NCBI GenBank assembly: GCA_017420825.1
Contig: JAFQNU010000040.1
Span: forward strand, 1-5,082
DNA: 5,082 bases
DNA from: Clostridia bacterium
GTDB taxonomy: Bacteria; Bacillota; Clostridia; UBA1381
Reading direction: 5' to 3'
Below are positions 1-4,501 of the stretch, one piece after another. A program made the position numbers and the translations under genes. How positions within the stretch are numbered: the first letter of the stretch is position 1; each line of letters starts with the position of its first letter. The notes under the pieces are model-generated. The model saw nothing but the letters and a program-made list of their open reading frames with translations, was not told the origin of the DNA and did no database searches.

Positions 1-120
1 AGCACATTTGTAATATGTCATTAAAGTCTGTATTGAGTTAATCATTTCATTTAATTCTTTGTCGGTCTTATTATCAAGAAAACTTTGCAGTTGCTGACGC
101 ATTGGGTTGTTTTTTTCCAC
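1..120 (-). CDS. Probable small alarmone synthetase / GTP pyrophosphokinase family protein, N-terminal 40 codons only
   Basis: Partial gene running off the left edge; only the first 40 residues are visible. They are hydrophilic and end in a stretch with LMTYYKCA (residues 33-40). This resembles, from memory, the start of the conserved region in RelP/YwaC-like GTP pyrophosphokinases of Clostridia, where a motif like YYxCAxMEVETK precedes the synthetase domain. Those enzymes transfer pyrophosphate from ATP to GDP or GTP to make (p)ppGpp in the cytoplasm. The catalytic region lies outside the window, so the call rests on a short N-terminal match. I chose the GTG at 120-118 because AGGGAG at 134-129 sits eight bases upstream. 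The in-frame GTG at 129-127 overlaps that ribosome site, and the ATG at 102-100 has no such site. A strong promoter and a CIRCE element lie just upstream, so the gene appears to start its own transcript. Confidence 0.58.
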   Translation of the reverse strand, partial: MEKNNPMRQQLQSFLDNKTDKELNEMINSIQTLMTYYKCA

Positions 121-128
121 GAATTTCA

Positions 129-134
129 CTCCCT
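129..134 (-). promoter_or_regulatory. Ribosome binding site deciding the GTG start of the left-edge gene
   Basis: The minus strand reads AGGGAG here, eight bases before GTG at 120-118. This spacing favours that start over the GTG at 129-127 and the later ATG at 102-100. Confidence 0.65.
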
Positions 135-170
135 TTTTCAATCCCCAATAAAATTGCTTTATCATGTACT

Positions 171-199
171 ATTTTAATACTTTATTCATGCTTTGTCAA
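171..199 (-). promoter_or_regulatory. Sigma-A type promoter of the left-edge (alarmone synthetase-like) gene
   Basis: On the minus strand a perfect -35 hexamer TTGACA (199-194) is followed after exactly 17 bases by TAAAAT (176-171), one mismatch from the consensus -10. Transcription would begin near 164, giving a leader of about 44 bases before the GTG at 120. It is the best-matching promoter in the window. The CIRCE element ends seven bases upstream of the -35 box. Confidence 0.78.
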
Positions 200-206
200 C
201 ATGAAA

Positions 207-233
207 TTAGCACTCTTTTGTTTTGAGTGCTAA
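207..233. promoter_or_regulatory. CIRCE element (HrcA heat-shock repressor operator)
   Basis: TTAGCACTC (207-215), a nine-base spacer, then GAGTGCTAA (225-233). This matches the classical CIRCE consensus at all 18 conserved positions and in spacer length. The symmetry extends three more base pairs on each side (204-236), making a 12-bp perfect inverted repeat. CIRCE is bound by the HrcA dimer, which represses groE and dnaK operons in the absence of unfolded-protein stress. Here no chaperone gene follows. The only gene that can be controlled in cis is the minus-strand alarmone synthetase-like gene, since the other side is the 3' end of birA. The operator lies upstream of the -35 box (roughly -43 to -69), whereas in the well-known cases it overlaps or follows the start site. 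The hairpin could also help terminate the birA transcript, but its U-tract is poor. Confidence 0.92.
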
Positions 234-254
234 TTTTTACAGATTATTCATATT

Positions 255-1037
255 TTATACATAGCCCATTAATCCTCTTACAGAAACCTCACCTGATGAT
301 ACTGTTATTGTTTCCCCATCAGAGACTACAATAAGCTCTCCGTCGTTGTTGACATCAATAGCAAGAGCTTTTTTATTTTCCTTATTTGTGACCAGAGAAA
401 TCTCTTTCCCGATTGTTATGCAATTTTTACAATATTCTGATATACTATTTTTTAGTCCGTTTTCTAAATAATCAATATATAATACCTCAAATTCGTTTAA
501 AATAATTGCACATATCTCTTCGCGGCTATACTCTGATTTCGTACTGATTTTTAATGATGTTGCTATTTTAGATATTTCTTCATCAAAACATGTTGTTAAA
601 ATATTAATTCCGATACCGCATACAATACATTCACAGTGTCCATTGTTTACTACACTCTCACATAATACCCCACAAAGCTTTCTATCATCAAGAATGATGT
701 CGTTGGGCCATTTTATCATTGCATTAACATTACACAGCTTATTTATCGCTTTTACTACTGCCAATCCAACCACAAGAGTTAAATTTGCAAGCTCTTTTAC
801 TTTTTTGTCAGGTTTTAGCAGGATACTGAACCACAAACCTTCTTCATTTTTTGAAATCCAGCTTTTACCGTTTCTTCCTCGCCCTGCCGTCTGACAATCA
901 GCTATAAATACAGTACCATTTTCACTGTTTAATTCACGCTTTGCAAGAGAATTAGTAGAATCAGTTGATTTAATATGTACTACATTTCTTCCTATGTATT
1001 CAGTTGTCAGGTATTTTGAAATGTCAATGTCGCTCAT
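255..1037 (-). CDS. birA: Biotin--[acetyl-CoA-carboxylase] ligase, monofunctional (BirA type I, no HTH domain)
   Basis: 260-residue cytoplasmic enzyme that activates biotin with ATP to biotinoyl-AMP and attaches it to the target lysine of biotin-dependent carboxylases or decarboxylases. Visible signatures: STDSTN (24-29), the biotinoyl-AMP binding loop GRGRNGKSW (52-60), KWPND (109-113), the conserved RKLCG segment whose Lys120 corresponds to the catalytic lysine of E. coli BirA, and GIGIN (141-145). A small beta-rich C-terminal domain follows from about residue 205. The N-terminal winged-helix found in bifunctional BirA repressors is absent, so this protein should not regulate biotin genes by DNA binding. 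Its ATG overlaps the stop of the DUF1015 gene (ATGA, 1037-1034), and AGGA at 1048-1045 lies seven bases upstream, indicating translational coupling. It is the last gene of the three-gene unit. Six cysteines lie between 102 and 150, which is a little unusual; all core motifs look intact. Confidence 0.96.
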   Translation of the reverse strand: MSDIDISKYLTTEYIGRNVVHIKSTDSTNSLAKRELNSENGTVFIADCQTAGRGRNGKSWISKNEEGLWFSILLKPDKKVKELANLTLVVGLAVVKAINKLCNVNAMIKWPNDIILDDRKLCGVLCESVVNNGHCECIVCGIGINILTTCFDEEISKIATSLKISTKSEYSREEICAIILNEFEVLYIDYLENGLKNSISEYCKNCITIGKEISLVTNKENKKALAIDVNNDGELIVVSDGETITVSSGEVSVRGLMGYV

Positions 1038-2284
1038 TTTACAATCCTTTTTGCTTCAAGATAAAATCTCTTTTCAAAAGCTTCACCCATTGAGAAAGTT
1101 TTTCTCGGTAATGCTCCGTCAGAAATGACTGCACCAAATAATTCATTTTTACCCATTGCAGGAAGTATAAATCCGATATTTCCTTCTTTTGAACCTAATC
1201 TTACAGTTACATCATCGCCATGTATGTAGTCTATTTTTCCGCCATTTAGACTAACATAGCTGTCAAGAAAGTTTTGCAGAGTTCCGACACTCAATCCGCT
1301 TGATGGATTGTTTATATAAACAGTCTTTCGTTCTTTGGCACATACGTATTCAAAATGTTGTCCTCCGTTATCCTCAGTTGAAATATCATAGTATTCAGAT
1401 AATTGTGAAATAAGCTTATCCGCATCAATATCAAATACAACTCTATGTATCGGCTCAAACTCTAATGCGGCATCATGAATATTTACAAGCTCACATAATG
1501 CATAACGTGCCGGATGATTTTCTATTTCGTTTTCATTCAAATTTTTCTTAATATTTTCCCAACAGGTTTTAGCTGTTGCAAGTGAATGATTTCCGTCTCC
1601 TACTGCAAATATAAGCTTTGCAGAATTTGTTATCTTATACTTTTCTTCAAACTCATCAAATAACTTTTCTATTCCTTGGTATACATCAGATTTAGCTTCA
1701 TCATTAATCAGATATCCTGATATACTTCCGCTCTCCTGCATAAGCTCAAAGTTATAGAGCTTTTCAAAATCATTCTTTTTATTTGCTAATGGCTCAATTA
1801 CTCTCTTAGCCTCATCATCAATAAGTATCATTACATGAGGAAGCTCAAGCTTTGCATTTTCACGAATTTTAACTCTCGGCGGAATACGCTCCAACACTGT
1901 TCCCTCTGTTGCTCTCACAAGCGAACCAGAACCTTTGTTAAAGTCATAGTCTTCCAGGTCAATACAACCAACAAGACCTTTTCGTATTCTTCCTTTACCC
2001 ACATTTCTTTCGACATAAATCAAAGCATCTTTATATTCATTAAAAATACCTCTATCTATGTACTCATCCATTGTTTTGTTTATTTTTTTAATTCTATTAT
2101 CCCCTTCATCAAGATACACTTCAGGGAATATAATATTTAAAGTTGATGGTTCATCTCCAACAATTTCTGCCGCTTTTTCCCAGTATTCCGGCTCTGATGT
2201 GTATTGGTCACATGCAACAACACTCCATTTTGTAAAATCAACATTTTTCGGAATTAAAATGTCTGCGCTTTTAAAAGTTTTCAT
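1034..2284 (-). CDS. DUF1015 family protein (COG4198-like), function unproven
   Basis: 416-residue soluble protein with no signal peptide or membrane segment. It belongs to the DUF1015 family, recognised by ADILIP near the N-terminus (7-12), VRATEGTVLERIPPR (123-137), the hallmark VGDGNHSLATAK (228-239), IHGDD (354-358) and the C-terminal LPRKTFSMGEA...EKRFYLE (392-410). The DGNHSLATAK motif corresponds to the DGHHR-type motif of other family members and looks like an active-site or ligand-binding loop. The length is typical. I recall clostridial homologues beside the serine-biosynthesis genes serA and serC, which would suggest a phosphometabolite role, but nothing in this window shows that. 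GGAGG at 2295-2291, six bases before the ATG, supports the start. It follows the VIT1-like gene by 33 bases and overlaps birA by four bases, so it is the middle gene of an operon. The family assignment is firm; biochemical function is not assigned. Confidence 0.93.
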   Translation of the reverse strand: MKTFKSADILIPKNVDFTKWSVVACDQYTSEPEYWEKAAEIVGDEPSTLNIIFPEVYLDEGDNRIKKINKTMDEYIDRGIFNEYKDALIYVERNVGKGRIRKGLVGCIDLEDYDFNKGSGSLVRATEGTVLERIPPRVKIRENAKLELPHVMILIDDEAKRVIEPLANKKNDFEKLYNFELMQESGSISGYLINDEAKSDVYQGIEKLFDEFEEKYKITNSAKLIFAVGDGNHSLATAKTCWENIKKNLNENEIENHPARYALCELVNIHDAALEFEPIHRVVFDIDADKLISQLSEYYDISTEDNGGQHFEYVCAKERKTVYINNPSSGLSVGTLQNFLDSYVSLNGGKIDYIHGDDVTVRLGSKEGNIGFILPAMGKNELFGAVISDGALPRKTFSMGEAFEKRFYLEAKRIVK

Positions 2285-2317
2285 AATTTTCCTCCATAAT
2301 TATTTAAGTATAATATT

Positions 2318-3199
2318 TTATAAATCAACACCTAAAAATTGCTTTGCAAGAACTCCTACAAAGAAAGAAATCACAGCAACACTTACACTTATAATTGTCA
2401 TTTCCAAAAATTTAGGCTTAAATTTTTCACCTTTCGCAACCGATATATAATATGTAAACCCTGCAATAATTAGTATAACAACGGCAAGCATTGTAAACAA
2501 AGCTGTCATATACTGGCTGTTTCCCATTAAGAAGTACGGCATTATTAAAAGAGCAACTGTTATCAGATACGCAATTCCTGTATAACAGCATGATTTAAAT
2601 GCATCATTTCTTCCCTCACTTTTAGCAGCCAAAAATTCACTTGATGCCATTGAAAATGTTGCAGAAATGCCCATAATAAGACCAGAAAGTGCAATAAGTC
2701 GTGTATTTTGCATTGCAAAAGTAAATCCTGCAAGTGAACCTGTAAGTTCAACTAAGGCATCATTCATTCCAAGCACCATACTTCCAACATACCAAAGACG
2801 CTCCTCATCAAGCATTTCAAGTAATGCTGACTCGTGCTCTTCTTCCTGTTCTCTGATTTGTATGCTTTCTTCAACTTCCTTCGCAAGCAAGCTATATTTT
2901 TTCTGCGAACCTTCCTCACCATTTTCCATAAGTTTAACTGCAAATGTAAATCCAAACACACGAGCAATTAGCTTATATTTGAAAATTTTCAGCTTTTGCG
3001 GTTTCATTTCAATTCCCGTATAGCTCTTCCAAATTTCATAATGTGCTTTTTCCTCGTCGGCAAGGCGCAAAAGAGTTTGCTTGTTTTCATCACCTTTTGC
3101 AAATTTAGCAATTACTTTATAAATAACACTTTCTGTCAATTCATTTTGCTGCATTTTCTTTATTATTGACATTGATTTTTTTGTTAAATGTTTTATCAT
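2318..3199 (-). CDS. Ferritin-like / VIT1 (CCC1) fusion membrane protein, probable iron or manganese transporter
   Basis: 293 residues from the preferred ATG. Residues 1-125 form a rubrerythrin/ferritin-like four-helix domain with a complete di-metal signature: Glu23, E50xxH53, Glu92 and E119xxH122. The C-terminal half is a VIT1/CCC1 domain with about five membrane segments (roughly 138-163, 168-192, 203-226, 231-255, 264-290). It includes the family segments GMNDALVELTGSLAG (144-158) and QNTRLIALSGLIMG (164-177). CCC1/VIT1 proteins move Fe2+ or Mn2+ out of the cytosol. The same architecture occurs in the proteobacterial iron exporter MbfA, where the ferritin-like domain is thought to sense or hand over iron. 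Efflux under metal excess is therefore the likely role; direction and metal are inferred. The start is set by GAGGTGG (3211-3205), five bases before ATG at 3199; a GTG at 3208 overlaps that site. It is first in the operon with DUF1015 and birA, behind the spo0A terminator, so it needs its own promoter in 3200-3391. Confidence 0.93.
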   Translation of the reverse strand: MIKHLTKKSMSIIKKMQQNELTESVIYKVIAKFAKGDENKQTLLRLADEEKAHYEIWKSYTGIEMKPQKLKIFKYKLIARVFGFTFAVKLMENGEEGSQKKYSLLAKEVEESIQIREQEEEHESALLEMLDEERLWYVGSMVLGMNDALVELTGSLAGFTFAMQNTRLIALSGLIMGISATFSMASSEFLAAKSEGRNDAFKSCCYTGIAYLITVALLIMPYFLMGNSQYMTALFTMLAVVILIIAGFTYYISVAKGEKFKPKFLEMTIISVSVAVISFFVGVLAKQFLGVDL

Positions 3200-3204
3200 A
3201 CGTA

Positions 3205-3211
3205 CCACCTC
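3205..3211 (-). promoter_or_regulatory. Ribosome binding site fixing the ATG start of the ferritin/VIT1 gene
   Basis: GAGGTGG on the minus strand, five bases before ATG at 3199-3197. The in-frame GTG at 3208-3206 lies inside this site and is therefore an unlikely start. Confidence 0.8.
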
Positions 3212-3228
3212 AAATTTTTAGTCATTTG

Positions 3229-3248
3229 TATAATTATTGACAATTATA
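3229..3248. promoter_or_regulatory. Inverted repeat upstream of the ferritin/VIT1 gene; possible metal-responsive operator
   Basis: TATAATT (3229-3235), six bases, AATTATA (3242-3248) is a perfect 7-6-7 inverted repeat, 30 bases before the ATG. Read as a Fur-type 7-1-7 box, GTATAAT (3228-3234), one base, ATTGACA (3236-3242) matches TGATAAT-N-ATTATCA at 10 of 14 positions. On the minus strand it contains a TATAAT that could itself be a -10 box. The region is extremely AT-rich, so such symmetry can arise by chance. A metal-regulated operator would suit the gene, but this is inference. Confidence 0.25.
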
Positions 3249-3250
3249 GT

Positions 3251-3278
3251 AATATAGGCTATAATATTTATACCACAA
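3251..3278 (-). promoter_or_regulatory. Candidate promoter of the VIT1-DUF1015-birA operon
   Basis: A promoter must lie between the spo0A terminator and the ATG at 3199. The best pair I see is TTGTGG (3278-3273), 16 bases, TATATT (3256-3251). An alternative -10, TATAAT (3248-3243), lacks a good -35. Most of the 3200-3391 gap is featureless AT-rich DNA, so the exact position is uncertain. Confidence 0.3.
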
Positions 3279-3391
3279 GGTAATTCATTAGTTTATCTTC
3301 AATGTAGTAATTATATCACAGATAATAACATTATTCAATATTTTTTTACATATTTTAACTTAATTACAAGTATATTTGGTATTTATTAAAC

Positions 3392-3430
3392 AAAAAAAGA
3401 GCTTTCACATATTTCATGTGTCATGCTCTT
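3392..3430 (-). terminator. Rho-independent terminator of spo0A
   Basis: Reading the minus strand, AAGAGC (3430-3425) pairs with GCTCTT (3402-3397). Inside it CACAT (3420-3416 read as RNA) pairs with ATGTG (3410-3406) around a five-base loop, with a small internal loop between the two stems. A run of seven T follows (3398-3392 on the transcript). The stop codon of spo0A lies 50 bases upstream. This separates spo0A from the downstream operon. Confidence 0.86.
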
Positions 3431-3479
3431 CCTTTGTTTGTAAGTCTTTTAATTTCAATGCAAAACAAGTAATTTCTTT

Positions 3480-4256
3480 TTACTTAATCTGAAGGCGTAT
3501 TCGGTCAGCGACCATTGCGATAAATTCGGAATTTGTGGGCTTTCCTTTACCATTATCAATCGTGTAACCGAAAATTTCATCCATCGTTTCAGGTCTGCCC
3601 CTGTTCCAGGCAACCTCAATCGAATGTCTGATGGCACGCTCCACTCTCGACGATGTGGTACCGTATTTCTTGGCAATTGCAGGATAAAGCTGTTTTGTTA
3701 TGTAGTTTAACAGCTCCATATTATCAACAACCATCATTATAGCAGTTCGGATATACTGATAACCCTTAATATGGGCAGGTACTCCAAGCTCATGTATAAA
3801 GCTTGTTACAAGAGACTCAAGGTCAACCTTCTTCTCTGCCTTAGGCATATCGTTAATTACTCTTGGTATCGGCTTTGAAATATTTGCAAATGCCTTCAAT
3901 GTATCAGCAATTGCCTCATTACTCTGTGGCTTCAGAATAAAATACTTAGCTCCAAGCCTTGCCGCTGATTCGGTTATCCATGTGCTTTCCGCTATCGAAA
4001 CAGCAATAACGGTAGGATTTTTATCAAGCTTAATATCCTGTAAACGCTTCAAAACACTAAGTCCGTCACGCTTCGGCATAATAATATCCAAAAGCACAAT
4101 ATCGGGCTTGGTCTCCAAAATCATTCCAAGAGCCTCCTCACCGTCGTAAGCACAACCTACAACCTCAAATTCCTCCTGCTCCCTCAAATAGCTTGCAATA
4201 CTATCTGAAAACAGCTTGTTGTCGTCTGCAATTAATACAGAAATTTTTCCATTCAT
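3480..4256 (-). CDS. spo0A: Sporulation transcription factor Spo0A
   Basis: 258-residue response regulator, the master switch for entry into sporulation. The receiver domain (about 4-123) has the acidic pair Asp11-Asp12, phosphoacceptor Asp57 in LLDIIMPKRDG, switch Ser87 and Lys109. After a short linker, the Spo0A DNA-binding domain begins near 148. It contains FIHELGVPAHIKGYQYIR, the recognition helix around SSRVERAIRHSIEVAW (202-217), and the highly conserved tail KPTNSEFIAMVADRIRL. All key residues are present and the length is normal. I start at ATG 4256, with GAGGTG at 4271-4266 nine bases upstream; a GTG at 4268 falls inside that ribosome site. In Clostridia Spo0A is generally phosphorylated directly by orphan histidine kinases; none is in this window. 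Promoter, Spo0A boxes and a terminator frame it as a single-gene transcript. The usual upstream neighbour spoIVB is replaced by a MATE transporter. Confidence 0.98.
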   Translation of the reverse strand: MNGKISVLIADDNKLFSDSIASYLREQEEFEVVGCAYDGEEALGMILETKPDIVLLDIIMPKRDGLSVLKRLQDIKLDKNPTVIAVSIAESTWITESAARLGAKYFILKPQSNEAIADTLKAFANISKPIPRVINDMPKAEKKVDLESLVTSFIHELGVPAHIKGYQYIRTAIMMVVDNMELLNYITKQLYPAIAKKYGTTSSRVERAIRHSIEVAWNRGRPETMDEIFGYTIDNGKGKPTNSEFIAMVADRIRLQIK

Positions 4257-4265
4257 GAATGAATA

Positions 4266-4271
4266 CACCTC
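4266..4271 (-). promoter_or_regulatory. Ribosome binding site fixing the spo0A start
   Basis: GAGGTG on the minus strand, nine bases before ATG 4256-4254. It rules out the in-frame GTG at 4268-4266 as the start, because that codon overlaps the site. Confidence 0.75.
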
Positions 4272-4336
4272 GTTTTACTTTGAAATAAAAAGGTATCCAT
4301 TTGTGGCTTTTCTATATTCAGTTGTAAATGAACATT

Positions 4337-4359
4337 AAAAGTATCAAACAGATACTCTT
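4337..4359 (-). other. Stem-loop at the 5' end of the spo0A leader
   Basis: On the transcript, GAGTATC (4357 down to 4351 and outward) pairs with GATACTT (4345 down and outward) around a five-base loop (4350-4346). This gives about nine pairs including one G-U. The predicted transcription start is near 4364, so the hairpin sits almost at the 5' end of a leader of about 108 bases. A second GATACC followed by a T-rich run (4297-4287) can pair with the same left arm. The structure may be a 5' stabiliser or part of a switch; function is unproven. Confidence 0.4.
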
Positions 4360-4370
4360 TTCTTACAATT

Positions 4371-4399
4371 ATTCTAACATAAACAACAAAATAATGCAA
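4371..4399 (-). promoter_or_regulatory. Sigma-A type promoter of spo0A
   Basis: TTGCAT (4399-4394), 17 bases, TAGAAT (4376-4371), with a TG one base before the -10 (extended -10). Directly upstream (4402-4440) lie runs of seven T and seven A with other A/T tracts, resembling an UP element or curved DNA. The expected start is near 4364. I did not find a convincing sigma-H promoter, which B. subtilis spo0A has as a second promoter. Confidence 0.65.
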
Positions 4400-4467
4400 T
4401 AGTTTTTTTCAAAAAAATTTAAAATTTTATTTACTTTTTTATAAATATACGTAATTTCGTTACAAAA

Positions 4468-4494
4468 TTCCACAAAAGTCGATAAAATTCGACA
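4468..4494. promoter_or_regulatory. Cluster of Spo0A-binding (0A) boxes upstream of spo0A
   Basis: A perfect 0A box TGTCGAA lies on the minus strand (4494-4488). Facing it is AGTCGAT on the plus strand (4477-4483), five of seven, giving the inverted repeat GTCGA-N6-TCGAC (4478-4493). A third site, TGTGGAA on the minus strand (4474-4468), has one mismatch. The cluster is about 70-95 bases upstream of the spo0A -35 box and only eight bases past the MATE stop. It fits autoregulation by phosphorylated Spo0A, as known in B. subtilis. Sites are short, but their clustering in front of spo0A is persuasive. Confidence 0.65.
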
Positions 4495-4501
4495 AACAAC
4501 A

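Noticed and set aside
643..894. Plus-strand open frame of 83 codons
   Set aside because: It lies wholly antisense to birA, has no convincing ribosome site, and its product has no recognisable family features.
1835..2450. Two overlapping plus-strand open frames (1835-2140 and 2058-2450)
   Set aside because: Antisense to the DUF1015 and VIT1 genes, overlapping one another, with low-complexity products. They are shadows of the real genes.
2563..3023. Further open frames within the VIT1 gene on both strands
   Set aside because: All are out of frame with, or antisense to, a clear ferritin/VIT1 coding sequence.
3197..3208. GTG at 3208 as start of the ferritin/VIT1 gene
   Set aside because: It overlaps the Shine-Dalgarno GAGGTGG; the ATG at 3199 has correct spacing.
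3200..3391. Small RNA or small protein in the AT-rich gap before the VIT1 gene
   Set aside because: No open frame with a ribosome site and no stable GC-containing stem other than the spo0A terminator.
3455..3676. Minus-strand 73-codon open frame
   Set aside because: It overlaps the 3' end of spo0A in another frame, and its arginine- and proline-rich product is typical of a shadow frame.
4256..4268. GTG at 4268 as start of spo0A
   Set aside because: The codon is part of the GAGGTG ribosome site, and the family aligns from the ATG at 4256.
4371..4470. Sigma-H promoter for spo0A
   Set aside because: There is a GGAATTT-like word near 4468 and a GAAT near 4371, but the spacing does not fit a sigma-H -35/-10 pair.
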